48,286 nt of DNA from Lachnospiraceae bacterium. GTDB taxonomy: Bacteria; Bacillota; Clostridia; Lachnospirales; Lachnospiraceae. Position 1 is the first letter of the stretch, and the number at the start of each line of letters is the position of its first letter. The notes beneath the pieces are model-generated. The model saw only the letters and a list, made by a program, of their open reading frames with translations, was not told the DNA's origin and ran no database searches. The stretch covers positions 1 to 48,286 of the forward strand of contig JALERW010000043.1 in NCBI GenBank assembly GCA_022763925.1, in the 5' to 3' direction. This document shows, in pieces, positions 34,866-43,878 of this stretch. The translations under genes were made by a program, and so were the position numbers.

Positions 34866-34906
34866 GCACATATGCGGGGGTCCGAAGGGATGTCCGCCAT
34901 ATGTGC
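34866..34906 (+). promoter_or_regulatory. Hairpin in the pth-mfd leader
   Basis: GCACATATG (34866-34874) pairs with CATATGTGC (34898-34906), and CGG (34875-34877) with CCG (34894-34896), leaving one bulge and a 16-base loop. No U-run follows, so it is not a classical terminator. It lies in the predicted 5' untranslated region 54 bases before the pth start. Confidence 0.4.
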
Positions 34907-34959
34907 GTTGAATAAGACCATAGGAAGATATGCAGGAAGAAAAGGAGCAGAGGAGAACG

Positions 34960-35550
34960 ATGTATATAATCGCAGGACTCGGAAATCCCGGAGGAAAATA
35001 CGCCCATACCAGGCATAATGTGGGATTTGACACCATAGATAAATTAGCGGAAAAATATCAGATCCGGATAGACACAAGAAAATTTAAGGGGGAGTATGGC
35101 CTGGGCTATATTGAGGGGCAGAAGGTATTGCTTTTGAAGCCTTTGACCTATATGAATCTGAGCGGGGAATGCATTCAGGAGGTTCTCTCCTATTTTAAGG
35201 CAGATCCGGAGGAGGAGCTGATCGTTCTCTTTGACGATATCAGCCTGAATCCGGGGCTGATCCGCATCCGGAAAAAGGGGAGCGCCGGTGGGCATAATGG
35301 GATCAAAAACATTATTCTGCATTCCGGAACCCAGAATTTCAAGCGGGTGAAGATCGGAGTCGGCGAAAAACCAAAGAACTGGGATCTGGCAGACTATGTT
35401 CTTTCTGTCTTCCCCAAAGCAGACCGGGAGCTGGTGGAGGAAGCGATGGAGCACGCGGTTGACGCAGTGGAAATGATGCTCCGGGATGAAACCGATGCCG
35501 CCATGAATCGATATAACCGGAAGTCCTATGAGACAGTGGAGGAAACTTAA
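34960..35550 (+). CDS. pth: Peptidyl-tRNA hydrolase
   Basis: Pth cleaves the ester bond of peptidyl-tRNAs released from stalled ribosomes and so recycles tRNA. The 196-residue protein starts MYIIAGLGNPGGKYAHTRHN, which includes the catalytic His20-type residue, and has PLTYMNLSG, DDISL and KGSAGGHNGIKN, all typical. I use the ATG at 34960 behind AGAGGAGAACG; the frame is open ten codons upstream but without support. The stop codon overlaps the mfd start (TAATG), so pth and mfd are translationally coupled. Confidence 0.96.
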   Translation: MYIIAGLGNPGGKYAHTRHNVGFDTIDKLAEKYQIRIDTRKFKGEYGLGYIEGQKVLLLKPLTYMNLSGECIQEVLSYFKADPEEELIVLFDDISLNPGLIRIRKKGSAGGHNGIKNIILHSGTQNFKRVKIGVGEKPKNWDLADYVLSVFPKADRELVEEAMEHAVDAVEMMLRDETDAAMNRYNRKSYETVEET

Positions 35551-38500
35551 TGCAGACCTTTTTGCAGCCATTAACCGAATTGGGAGAATATGAATCTGCC
35601 CGAAGGCTTCTGGAGCGGGAGACGGGCACAGTGCAGGTGGCCGGGTGCCTGGATTCTCAGAAGGCCCATATGATCTATGGATTGGGACAGGGGAAAAAAT
35701 ACCGGCTTATTCTGGCCTCTAATGAGCTGAAGGCCAAGGAGATCTACGAGGATTACAGATTTTTTGATCCGAAGGTACTTCTGTATCCTGCCAAGGATCT
35801 GATCTTTTTCAGCGCGGATGTGCACGGAAATTATCTGGTAAAGCAGCGGATGAACGTGATACGTTCCCTTTTGTCCGGGGAGCCCCTGACCGTGGTGACC
35901 AGTGTGGACGGATGTATGGATCATGTACTTCCTCTGGAGGTGATGCGGGAGTATACCTTTCGGGTGACACTGACGAGCATCATTGGGATGGATACACTGA
36001 AGAGCCGGCTGGTAAGCATGGGCTATGAGCGCTGTGCTCAGGTGGAGGAGGCCGGACAGTTTGCGGTGAGGGGCGGAATCGTGGATATTTTTCCGCTGAC
36101 GGAGGAGAATCCGTTCCGTATTGAATTCTGGGGAGATGAAGTGGATTCCATACGAAGCTTTGATGTCATGAGCCAGCGTTCCATAGAGAATCTTAATGAG
36201 GTAACTCTGTACCCGGCTTCTGAGCTGCTTCTGACCAGACCTCTGCTGAAAAAGGGGCTGAAAGCGATTGAGGCGGAGGAGAAAAAGCAGAGAGCGCTGT
36301 TTGAGAAGGAAGGAAAGACAGAGGAGGCCGGTCGGCTGAAGCGTCAGATCGCGGAATGGAAGGAACGGCTGGAATATCTGGATACTGCTTCGGGGGCAGA
36401 TGGATTTATAGACTATTTTTATGACCGTACCGTATCGTTCCTGGAATATTTTCCGGAAGAAGAGACCGTTGTTTTCCTGGATGAACCCGGCCGTATGGAA
36501 GAAAAGTCAGGGGCAGTGGAAGCGGAGTTCAGGGAGAGCATGCTCAGCCGTCTGGAAAAGGGATATCTCCTTCCGGGGCAGCTGAATCTTCTGTATGGCT
36601 ATAAGGATGTGGTCATGCGCCTGAACCGTTTTCATTGTGCGGCTTTGAGTATGATGGAGGCAAGAGGCAGAGATTTTCGGATTACCGGTTCCTTTCATCT
36701 GGATGTGAAATCAGTTACCAGCTTTAACGGAAGCTTCGAGCTGCTGACGGAGGAACTCAGGTCCTGGAAAAAGAAAGGATACCGGACCGTGCTGTTTTGC
36801 GCTTCCAGGACAAGGGCAAAGCGTCTGGCGGAGGAGCTGAGGGATTTTGGCCTGAACAGTTTTTACAGCGAGGACCGGGACCGGATCGTACAGAAGGGAG
36901 AGATCCTGGTACTGAACGGAAGCCTGAAGCGGGGGTATGAATATCCCCTGATCCGTTTCGGTGTGATTTCTGAAAGTGATATTTTCGGAAAAGAACAGAA
37001 GAAAAAGCGGAAGCGCAGGGTGTATGAGGGACAGCATATTCAGAGCTTTTCTGAGCTTTCTGTGGGTGATTATGTGGTTCATGAGAATCATGGTCTCGGG
37101 ATTTACCGGGGAATTGAAAAGGTTGAAGTGGATCACACCGTAAAGGATTATATCAAGATCGAGTATGCCGACGGCGGTAATCTGTATATTCTGGCGACGC
37201 AGCTGGATGCGCTGCAGAAATATGCGGGGGCGGACAGCAAGAAGCCGAAGCTGAACCGGCTGGGAGGTCAGGACTGGAACAGGACCAAGACCAGGGTTCG
37301 GGGAGCGGTTCAGGAGGTGGCAAAGGATCTTGTGGAGCTTTATGCTGCCCGGCAGGCCAGGGAGGGCTTTGTGTATGGGCCGGATACCGTATGGCAGAAG
37401 GAATTTGAGGAAATGTTTCCCTTTGAGGAGACAGAGGATCAGCTTCTTGCCATCGAAGCCACCAAAAAAGATATGGAGAGCCCGAAAATCATGGATCGCC
37501 TGGTCTGTGGGGACGTGGGCTACGGAAAAACAGAGATTGCCATCCGGGCGGCGTTCAAGGCAGTACAGGAGGGCAAACAGGTTGCGTATCTTGTGCCCAC
37601 AACGATTCTGGCTCAGCAGCACTATAACACCTTTGTTCAGCGGATGAAGGATTATCCTGTCCGGGTGGATCTGCTTTGCCGGTTCCGGACTGCCTCTGAG
37701 CAGAAGAAGACGGTGGAGGATCTGAAAAAGGGTCAGGTGGATATCGTCATCGGTACACACCGCCTTCTGTCCCGGGATGTGGAGTACAAGGACCTGGGGC
37801 TTCTGGTCATCGACGAGGAGCAGCGGTTCGGAGTGACGCACAAGGAAAAGATCAAGAAGCTGAAGGAAAATGTGGATGTTCTGACACTGACAGCAACACC
37901 GATTCCCCGTACCCTTCACATGAGCCTCATCGGAATCCGGGATATGAGTGTTCTGGAGGAGGCGCCTGTGGACCGTATGCCGATCCAGACCTTTGTCATG
38001 GAATATAATGACGAGATGGTGCGGGAGGCCATCTGCCGGGAGCTGGCCAGGGGAGGTCAGGTATTTTATGTATATAACCGGGTCAATACCATCATAGAGA
38101 CCGCAAACCGTGTGGCGAAGCTTGTGCCTGAGGCGAATGTCGCCTTTGCCCATGGGCAGATGAAAGAGCAGGAACTGGAAAAGATCATGTATGATTTCAT
38201 CAACGGCGATGTGGATGTGCTGGTATCCACAACGATCATCGAGACCGGACTGGATATTTCCAATGTGAATACCATGATCATTGAGGATGCGGATCAGCTC
38301 GGCCTGTCGCAGCTTTATCAGCTGAGGGGAAGAGTGGGAAGATCCAGCCGGACAGCCTATGCTTTCCTTATGTATAAGCGGGATAAGATGTTAAAGGAAG
38401 TGGCGGAAAAGCGCCTTCATGCCATCCGGGAGTTTACAGAGCTTGGAAGCGGCTTCAAGATCGCCATGAGGGATCTGGAGATCCGCGGGGCGGGAAATCT

Positions 38501-39074
38501 GCTGGGGGCTCAGCAGCACGGACACATGGAAGCGGTAGGGTATGACCTGTACTGTAAAATGCTTAACGAGGCGGTAAAGAGCCTGAAGGGACTTCCGGTA
38601 AAGGAAGACTTTGAGACGACCATTGATGTGGAGATCGATGCCTATATCCCGGACAAATATATCCGGAATGAATTTCAGAAGCTGGATATCTACAAACGAA
38701 TCGCTCAGATTGAAAATGAGGAGGAATATGAGGATATGCTGGAGGAGCTGATGGACAGGTTCGGAGAGCCTCCGAAATCCGTGCAGAATCTTCTGGAAAT
38801 TGCCAATGTAAAGGCGCTGGCCCACAGTGCGGATGTGGCGGAGGTGTCTCAGAAGCCGGAGTCGATCCGTTTTACGATGTATGAAAAGGCGCGGGTAAAT
38901 CCGGCAAAGATTCCGGAACTGATCAATGCATATGGAGGAATGCTGAAATTCACGGTGGATGCCAAACCGTATTTTCTGTATCAGCCTCCGAAAAACAGCC
39001 GCAAGGAGAAAGAGGAGCCTCTGGCAGTTGTGAAAAATGTGTTAAATGGAATAAAATCATTGATTGATGAATAG
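35550..39074 (+). CDS. mfd: Transcription-repair coupling factor
   Basis: Mfd pushes RNA polymerase stalled at DNA damage off the template and recruits UvrA, linking transcription with the uvrBA genes at 0.9-5.7 kb. The 1174-residue protein has the N-terminal UvrB-homology region, the RNA-polymerase-interacting domain [20 protein letters not shown] near residue 508, helicase motifs GDVGYGKTE (about 653), DEEQRFGV (about 755), TATPIPRTL and [11 protein letters not shown], and a C-terminal TRCF domain. Full length. pth-mfd is a common arrangement in Firmicutes. Confidence 0.98.
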   Translation: MQTFLQPLTELGEYESARRLLERETGTVQVAGCLDSQKAHMIYGLGQGKKYRLILASNELKAKEIYEDYRFFDPKVLLYPAKDLIFFSADVHGNYLVKQRMNVIRSLLSGEPLTVVTSVDGCMDHVLPLEVMREYTFRVTLTSIIGMDTLKSRLVSMGYERCAQVEEAGQFAVRGGIVDIFPLTEENPFRIEFWGDEVDSIRSFDVMSQRSIENLNEVTLYPASELLLTRPLLKKGLKAIEAEEKKQRALFEKEGKTEEAGRLKRQIAEWKERLEYLDTASGADGFIDYFYDRTVSFLEYFPEEETVVFLDEPGRMEEKSGAVEAEFRESMLSRLEKGYLLPGQLNLLYGYKDVVMRLNRFHCAALSMMEARGRDFRITGSFHLDVKSVTSFNGSFELLTEELRSWKKKGYRTVLFCASRTRAKRLAEELRDFGLNSFYSEDRDRIVQKGEILVLNGSLKRGYEYPLIRFGVISESDIFGKEQKKKRKRRVYEGQHIQSFSELSVGDYVVHENHGLGIYRGIEKVEVDHTVKDYIKIEYADGGNLYILATQLDALQKYAGADSKKPKLNRLGGQDWNRTKTRVRGAVQEVAKDLVELYAARQAREGFVYGPDTVWQKEFEEMFPFEETEDQLLAIEATKKDMESPKIMDRLVCGDVGYGKTEIAIRAAFKAVQEGKQVAYLVPTTILAQQHYNTFVQRMKDYPVRVDLLCRFRTASEQKKTVEDLKKGQVDIVIGTHRLLSRDVEYKDLGLLVIDEEQRFGVTHKEKIKKLKENVDVLTLTATPIPRTLHMSLIGIRDMSVLEEAPVDRMPIQTFVMEYNDEMVREAICRELARGGQVFYVYNRVNTIIETANRVAKLVPEANVAFAHGQMKEQELEKIMYDFINGDVDVLVSTTIIETGLDISNVNTMIIEDADQLGLSQLYQLRGRVGRSSRTAYAFLMYKRDKMLKEVAEKRLHAIREFTELGSGFKIAMRDLEIRGAGNLLGAQQHGHMEAVGYDLYCKMLNEAVKSLKGLPVKEDFETTIDVEIDAYIPDKYIRNEFQKLDIYKRIAQIENEEEYEDMLEELMDRFGEPPKSVQNLLEIANVKALAHSADVAEVSQKPESIRFTMYEKARVNPAKIPELINAYGGMLKFTVDAKPYFLYQPPKNSRKEKEEPLAVVKNVLNGIKSLIDE

Positions 39075-39088
39075 AAAACAGCTATAAT
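39060..39088 (+). promoter_or_regulatory. Promoter of the PrsA-like lipoprotein gene
   Basis: TTGATT (39060-39065), 17 bases, TATAAT (39083-39088), overlapping the end of mfd and 76 bases before the ATG. Confidence 0.75.
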
Positions 39089-39163
39089 ATAATCTGTATT
39101 GTTTGAAAGAACGGGGATTCTCAGGCTTTGAGAAGAGAATTCGGCAAGGGAGGATATAAAGCG

Positions 39164-40189
39164 ATGAAAAATAGAAAACTGACGTCAGTTCTGGCAGGCG
39201 TGATGCTGGCCGCTGTTCTGATGACGGGCTGTTCCGGCAAAGGACTGGATGGCTCACAGGTTGCAGCAACGGTAGGGGATGAGGAGATTTCTCTGGGACT
39301 GGCCAATTTTACCGCCCGGATCCAGCAGGCACAGGCAGAGACTTATTATAAAGCCTATTTCGGAGACAGCATGTGGAGCCAGGATATCGGCGGAATGACC
39401 TATGAAGAATCCGTGAAGGATTCCATCATGGACATGCTGAAGGAATATTATATTGTGAGAGCACATGCATCCGAGTACGGAGTGGCGCTGAGTGAAGAGG
39501 AGGAGCAGAAGATTGCGGATGCTGCTGCGAAGTTTATGTCCGATAATCCGGAGAAGACCATTACACAGATGACGGCATCTGAAGAGGTTGTCCGTGAGCT
39601 TCTGGAGCTGATCACTATCAGAAGTCATGTATACAATGAAGTGATAAAGGGCGCAGATACGGAGGTGTCCGATGAGGAAGCGGCTCAGAAGAAGGCGGAA
39701 TATGTATATGTGTCCACATCCAGCTATCTGAATGAGGATGGCGAGAGTACAGAGTATACAGAGGAAGAGAAGGAAGAACGCGTTGCACTGGCAGAGGATA
39801 TCCTTGCGAAGGCGAAGGAGACCGGGGATCTTACGGCAGCGGCGGAAGAGCAGGAGCTGAGCGTATCCTCCGCAACCTTTGGCGGAGACGCATCCACCTC
39901 CCTTCCGGAGGACGTGGCATCAGCAGCAGATGCTCTGAAAGAAGGAGAATTCGCAGATGTGATCGAGACGGATGCCGGATGCTATGTGGTTCGCCTGATC
40001 AGCGAATTTGATGAAGAGGCAACTGCTTCCAGGAAGGAAGAGATCATTTCCCAGCGGCAGTCGGATTTCTATACACAGACCTATGAAGCCTGGGAGTCAG
40101 AGACGGAATTTGTTCTCAACGAAAAGGTATGGGACAAGGTGAATTTTGATGCTCCGCTGACGATCACGACTGTAGAGACTGAAGAATAG
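39164..40189 (+). CDS. PrsA/SurA-like peptidyl-prolyl isomerase lipoprotein
   Basis: An exported lipoprotein of 341 residues. The signal sequence MKNRKLTSVLAGVMLAAVLM ends in the lipobox LMTGC, so Cys23 would be lipidated and held on the outer face of the membrane. A SurA/PrsA-type N-terminal domain with a long helical region is followed by a parvulin-like segment (about 215-300) containing AEEQELSVSSATFGGD and the FADVIETDAGCYVVRLI block. Such proteins assist folding of secreted proteins, including penicillin-binding proteins. The acidic composition is high. The ATG at 39164 follows GGGAGG by 10 bases. Gene symbol prsA is likely but the parvulin core is divergent. Confidence 0.87.
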   Translation: MKNRKLTSVLAGVMLAAVLMTGCSGKGLDGSQVAATVGDEEISLGLANFTARIQQAQAETYYKAYFGDSMWSQDIGGMTYEESVKDSIMDMLKEYYIVRAHASEYGVALSEEEEQKIADAAAKFMSDNPEKTITQMTASEEVVRELLELITIRSHVYNEVIKGADTEVSDEEAAQKKAEYVYVSTSSYLNEDGESTEYTEEEKEERVALAEDILAKAKETGDLTAAAEEQELSVSSATFGGDASTSLPEDVASAADALKEGEFADVIETDAGCYVVRLISEFDEEATASRKEEIISQRQSDFYTQTYEAWESETEFVLNEKVWDKVNFDAPLTITTVETEE

Positions 40190-40208
40190 AATGGACAGAA
40201 CAAAAACG

Positions 40209-40251
40209 GCAGGACAGGAAATTTGGAGATTTCCTGCCCTGCATTTTTTTT
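40209..40251 (+). terminator. Intrinsic terminator after the PrsA-like gene
   Basis: GCAGG-A-CAGGAAAT (40209-40222) pairs with ATTTCCTG-C-CCTGC (40229-40242), followed by eight T. Confidence 0.92.
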
Positions 40252-40258
40252 AAAAGTA

Positions 40259-40287
40259 TTTACTTTTGAGAAAAGAGTTGGTATAAT
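40259..40287 (+). promoter_or_regulatory. Promoter of the SPKTG peptide gene
   Basis: TTTACT (40259-40264), 17 bases, TATAAT (40282-40287) with an extended TTGG before the -10. Confidence 0.7.
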
Positions 40288-40353
40288 AGAACTCAATTAG
40301 ATTATGCAGTTAAATTGGTGAATGAGAAGAAAAATTACGGAGGTAATATTATT

Positions 40354-40578
40354 ATGAAGAAAATGATCTTATTGGTACTGACACTTGGAATGATGATGGC
40401 ATTCGGTATGACCGCTTTTGCTGCTGACAGCCCGTCCGGAAGTGCGCATGAGAGCACATCTACAGCAGAAGTTGTATCTCCCAAGACCGGAGAGAGCGAT
40501 ATGATGAATTATCTTGGACTGTCCGCTGTGATCCTTGGCGGAACTGCAGTGGTTGCTTTTAAGAAAGCACAGGCTTAA
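40354..40578 (+). CDS. Tiny sortase-anchored surface peptide (SPKTG motif)
   Basis: A 74-residue precursor. Residues 1-23 are a classical signal peptide ending AFGMTAFAA, then a short Ser/Thr/Glu-rich segment of about 20 residues, the sorting motif SPKTG (about residues 43-47), the hydrophobic stretch MNYLGLSAVILGGTAVVAF and the basic tail KKAQA. This is the full cell-wall sorting signal. SPKTG is the motif recognised by class B-type sortases of Clostridia such as the C. difficile enzyme, and a sortase gene lies 101 bases downstream. After both cleavages only about 24 residues would remain on the wall, with no visible domain. The ATG at 40354 has a strong ACGGAGGTAATATT site. Function unknown. 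Confidence 0.82.
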   Translation: MKKMILLVLTLGMMMAFGMTAFAADSPSGSAHESTSTAEVVSPKTGESDMMNYLGLSAVILGGTAVVAFKKAQA

Positions 40579-40613
40579 GACAGATTGGTTAAGAAAGAAT
40601 AGCAGCCGGAGAG

Positions 40614-40654
40614 GAGTGCCGCAAACCAGGGCGTGTTTTGCAGCACTCTTTTTT
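40614..40654 (+). terminator. Intrinsic terminator between the SPKTG peptide and the sortase gene
   Basis: GAGTGC-C-GCAAA (40614-40625) pairs with TTTGC-A-GCACTC (40637-40648), followed by six T. It would limit read-through into the sortase gene and so give more peptide than enzyme. Confidence 0.88.
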
Positions 40655-40678
40655 GGCTGGCAGGATATGAGGTTTTAC

Positions 40679-41539
40679 ATGGCGCAGACGAAAAAGAAGA
40701 GAAAGAAAAGAAAGAAGGGCGGTTCGGTTTTCTGGAAGGTAATTCTTGTGATCGCTGTGACTGGATGCCTTGTTTGTGTGGGTGTCATGATCAGATATAT
40801 GTTTTTGCAGAAGCAGGCGGATCAGGAGATGAAGGATCTGGCGCAGGAGGTATCGGAGGAGCGATCGGAGGAAAGGGAGGAACCGGAGCCGGAGCCCCCC
40901 GCGGAGGAAGAGATCGTAAAGATTCCCATTAATTTTGAAGAGCTTCAGGCTGTCAATCCGGACGCATACGCATGGATCCGTATTCCTGATACACAGGTGG
41001 ATTATCCGGTTATGCAGACGGACGGAGAGGATCAGTCCTATTACCTGAATCATACCATATACGGGGAAGAGAAGCTGAGCGGAAGTATTTACACGGAGAA
41101 ACTGAACAGCAGGGATTTTTCGGATCCGAATACGCTGATATACGGCCATAATATGAAAAACGGTTCCATGTTCCATGATCTGCGGTATTTTTCCGATCAG
41201 GAGTTTTTTGATGAGCATCCGTATATTTACATTTACATGCCGGACCGCATGCTGACCTATGAGGTGGTGGCATCCTATGAATATGATGACAGGCATATTC
41301 TGTATGCGTTTGATTTTTCAGATGAGGAGGTGTTTGCCTCTTATCTGGAGGAGGTCATGCATCCACGCTCCATGGGAGCGAAGGTGCGGGAAGGGATAGA
41401 ACTGACAACCGAGGATAAACTGATTACGCTGAGTACCTGTACGGGAGTGGATACGACCAGACGTCTGGTGCAGGCGGTATTAGTGGAAGATGTGAAGGCA
41501 GAATATGACGAAGAAGGTTCCGGGCAGGAAAACGAGTAA
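40679..41539 (+). CDS. Class B-type sortase
   Basis: A membrane-anchored transpeptidase of about 286 residues. A Lys/Arg-rich start and one membrane helix (about 20-45) precede an acidic linker and the catalytic domain. The triad is visible: His near 157 in YGHNMKNGSMF, Cys near 254 in TLSTCTG, and Arg in TTRRLVQ. The long helix between YIYIYMPD and the Cys region, and the NMKNGSMFHDL block, match class B sortases. It would cleave SPKTG between Thr and Gly and attach the product to peptidoglycan, as on the adjacent peptide. ATG 40679 follows GAGG by 6 bases; 40667 is an alternative. The 3' end overlaps the LCP gene by 35 bases. Confidence 0.9.
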   Translation: MAQTKKKRKKRKKGGSVFWKVILVIAVTGCLVCVGVMIRYMFLQKQADQEMKDLAQEVSEERSEEREEPEPEPPAEEEIVKIPINFEELQAVNPDAYAWIRIPDTQVDYPVMQTDGEDQSYYLNHTIYGEEKLSGSIYTEKLNSRDFSDPNTLIYGHNMKNGSMFHDLRYFSDQEFFDEHPYIYIYMPDRMLTYEVVASYEYDDRHILYAFDFSDEEVFASYLEEVMHPRSMGAKVREGIELTTEDKLITLSTCTGVDTTRRLVQAVLVEDVKAEYDEEGSGQENE

Positions 41540-42602
41540 AAAGAAAAGAAAAAAAAGGATACGAAGGATCAAAAGAATTGCGCTGATTGTGCTGCTGGTA
41601 CTGGTGCTTCTTCTTATAATCCTTGGGATTGTGTTTTTCTTTCTGCAGCGTGCAGGAAAGGATGCGCTTCTTTACAGGGATGGTGAGGTGGAGGTAACGG
41701 CTCCCGAGCTTGAGAATATGCAGATTGAGCTGGAGGATGATGGAGAAACGGTGGTGTATGAAGGCAGAACCTACCGTTACAACAGGAATCTGAGCAGTAT
41801 CCTTCTGATGGGCGTGGATCGGGAAGAGATGAATGACGGAAATGACCGGATCGGTGAGAGCGGTCAGGCAGATTGTATCCTTCTGGCTGTCTGGGATATG
41901 CAGAGCGGTCAGATTACGCTGCTTTCCATATCCAGGGATGCCATGGTGGATGTGAATATCTATGACACGAACGGGGATCCTTACGGCATCGAGAATCAGC
42001 AGATCTGCCTTGCGTATGCTTACGGGGACGGGAAGGAAGGAAGCTGTGAGAATGTGGTTCGCTCGGTTTCCAGACTTCTGTATGGAATGCCGGTTCAGTC
42101 TTATGCGGCCATTAATTTGTCTGCGATCGATGAGCTGAATGATGCGATCGGAGGCGTGGAGGTTACGGTTCCGGAGGATTTGGCTCTGAACAGTGATGTG
42201 TTCCGGGCAGGAGAGAGAATTCTGCTGAAGGGCAGTCAGGCGGAAGCGTTCGTCCGTTCCAGAGATACTTCGAAGGTAGATTCCAATATGGCCCGGATGA
42301 GCCGGCAGAAGCAGTATATGTTTGCCTATATACAGAAAGCGCTGCAGCAGACGAAAGAGGATGTCACGGTTCCTCTTTCCCTGTATCAGGTGGCATCGAA
42401 AAATGATAATATGATTACCAACATCAGTCTTTCCAAGGTGACCTATATGGCGACACAGCTTTTGAAGGTGAACTTTTCCGAGGAGAATATGAAGAGCGTG
42501 CCGGGTGAGGTGACAATGGGGGAGAAATATGCGGAGTTCCATGTGGACGATAAGGAACTGTACGAAATGATTCTGGACATTTTCTATATACCTCAGGAAT
42601 GA
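41505..42602 (+). CDS. LytR-CpsA-Psr (LCP) family cell-wall glycopolymer ligase
   Basis: A 365-residue membrane protein with a basic N-terminus, one helix (about 23-50) and an extracellular LCP domain beginning near ILLMGVDREE and including ADCILLAVWD, LLSISRDAMVD, NAIGGVEVTVP-like DAIGGVEVTV, and RSRDTSKVDSNMARMSRQKQ, where the arginines bind the lipid pyrophosphate. LCP enzymes transfer teichoic acids or capsular polysaccharides from a lipid carrier to peptidoglycan. Its overlap with the sortase gene implies joint expression, making one wall-decoration module. Confidence 0.94.
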   Translation: MTKKVPGRKTSKKKRKKRIRRIKRIALIVLLVLVLLLIILGIVFFFLQRAGKDALLYRDGEVEVTAPELENMQIELEDDGETVVYEGRTYRYNRNLSSILLMGVDREEMNDGNDRIGESGQADCILLAVWDMQSGQITLLSISRDAMVDVNIYDTNGDPYGIENQQICLAYAYGDGKEGSCENVVRSVSRLLYGMPVQSYAAINLSAIDELNDAIGGVEVTVPEDLALNSDVFRAGERILLKGSQAEAFVRSRDTSKVDSNMARMSRQKQYMFAYIQKALQQTKEDVTVPLSLYQVASKNDNMITNISLSKVTYMATQLLKVNFSEENMKSVPGEVTMGEKYAEFHVDDKELYEMILDIFYIPQE

Positions 42603-42632
42603 TCTGCAGGAAGCAGGGAGCTTCACTGAAAG

Positions 42633-42677
42633 AAAAAGGCGGAGGCCGGAAGTTTAATACCGGGCCTTCGCCTTTTT
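42633..42677. terminator. Terminator after the LCP gene
   Basis: AAAAAGGCGGAGGCC (42633-42647) pairs with GGCCTTCGCCTTTTT (42663-42677) with one mismatch, with A- and T-runs on both arms; it can also serve the convergent yqeY. Confidence 0.9.
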
Positions 42678-42720
42678 GACGGCTACTTTTATGGCAGCAG
42701 ATCCTGCGTCTGCGGCGGGG

Positions 42721-43167
42721 TTATTTCAGAAAAGAAGCGACTACTTCGTTGACAAGCTTTCCATCTGCCTTTCCTTTTACCCGGGGCATCAGCTCTTTCA
42801 TGATTTTTCCTTTGTCCTTTCCGGTTGGCTGTGCAATGCCAAGACCGAGAAGCACCTCGCTGACCACTGCTTTGATCTCATCGGCATCCATCATATGAGG
42901 TGCAAATTCCTCCAGCACGGTGATGCGGTTGGTGCATTCCGTACGAATGTCCGTCCGGTCTTCCGGAGTGAGCTCCAGCGTTTCCTTCAGCTGCTTGATT
43001 TCCTTTAAAACGACCTGATTTTCTTCCTCTTCCGTAAGGTCGGCGCGTTTGTCGATGGCTTTATTTTTCAGGGCGGTCAAAAGAGCGGAAAGGGCATCCT
43101 TGCGCTCCTTATCCTTGGCCTTCATGGCAGCAAACATGGCGCTTCTGACTTCATCAATTTTGCTCAT
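42721..43167 (-). CDS. yqeY: YqeY family protein (GatB/YqeY domain)
   Basis: A 148-residue all-helical protein beginning MSKIDEVRSAMFAAMKAKDKERKDALS and ending in KADGKLVNEVVASFL, diagnostic of the YqeY family, which equals the tail domain of GatB and is thought to bind tRNA. Its cellular role in bacteria is not settled. It is a single gene on the minus strand, with AGGAGGAATCACAA before the ATG. Confidence 0.95.
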   Translation of the reverse strand: MSKIDEVRSAMFAAMKAKDKERKDALSALLTALKNKAIDKRADLTEEEENQVVLKEIKQLKETLELTPEDRTDIRTECTNRITVLEEFAPHMMDADEIKAVVSEVLLGLGIAQPTGKDKGKIMKELMPRVKGKADGKLVNEVVASFLK

Positions 43168-43356
43168 TTGTGATTCCTCCTGTTTTTTTATGACTGAAGC
43201 GGCAGAGGGCCGCTGTCCGTTCTTTATTATAGCACCGGGGAACCGGAAAGAAAAGCGGTGAGAAAAGTCTTTCGTGCAAATTTACAGGATGCATGGTAGA
43301 ATGGAAAAAGAAATAGCGCCTTTCTTTGGAAGGGGCGGCAGGCAGGAGGAATGGTT

Positions 43357-43878
43357 ATGAGAAAAATACTTGTGGTTATTGATATGCAGAATGATTTTAT
43401 AGACGGTTCTCTTGGGACAGCGGAGGCACAGGCGATCGTGGGGCAGGTGAAGGAGAAGATCCGAAGCTATGAGGCGGAGAATATATTTGCCACAAGAGAC
43501 ACCCATGGGGCAGAGTATCTTCAGACCTCGGAGGGGCGTCATCTTCCGGTGGAGCACTGTATCCGCGGGACAAAGGGCTGGGAGATCCGGGAGGATATTG
43601 CCGGGGAAATGCCGAAGGCGGTGATCGTTGATAAGCCTACGTTTGGCTCTGTGAAGCTGGCCGGGCTTCTGAAAGAAGTGAGCGAGAAAGAAGAGATCCA
43701 GGTGGAGCTGGTGGGACTGTGCACGGATATCTGTGTGGTATCCAATGCACTTCTTTTGAAGGCATATATGCCTGAGGTGAGGATCCTGGTGGATTCCTCC
43801 TGCTGTGCAGGCGTGACGCCGGGGAGCCATGAGGCAGCTCTTGCAACCATGCGGATGTGTCAGATCGAGGTTCAGTAG
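43357..43878 (+). CDS. Isochorismatase-family cysteine hydrolase (nicotinamidase-like)
   Basis: A 173-residue alpha/beta hydrolase. The triad residues appear as Asp in VVIDMQNDFIDG, Lys in VDKPTFGS, and Cys in LVGLCTDICVVSNALL. The closeness of VGLCTDICV and the length fit small pyrazinamidase/nicotinamidase-like amidases, but the metal-binding histidine block DTHG is in a shortened form (ATRDTHGAEYL). It may hydrolyse nicotinamide or a related amide. I use the ATG at 43357, 7 bases after AGGAGG; an ATG two codons earlier is too close to that site. Confidence 0.87.
   Translation: MRKILVVIDMQNDFIDGSLGTAEAQAIVGQVKEKIRSYEAENIFATRDTHGAEYLQTSEGRHLPVEHCIRGTKGWEIREDIAGEMPKAVIVDKPTFGSVKLAGLLKEVSEKEEIQVELVGLCTDICVVSNALLLKAYMPEVRILVDSSCCAGVTPGSHEAALATMRMCQIEVQ

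Noticed and set aside
36711-38153. A 480-residue open frame opposite mfd.
   Set aside because: Antisense of a certain gene; no start signal or domain.
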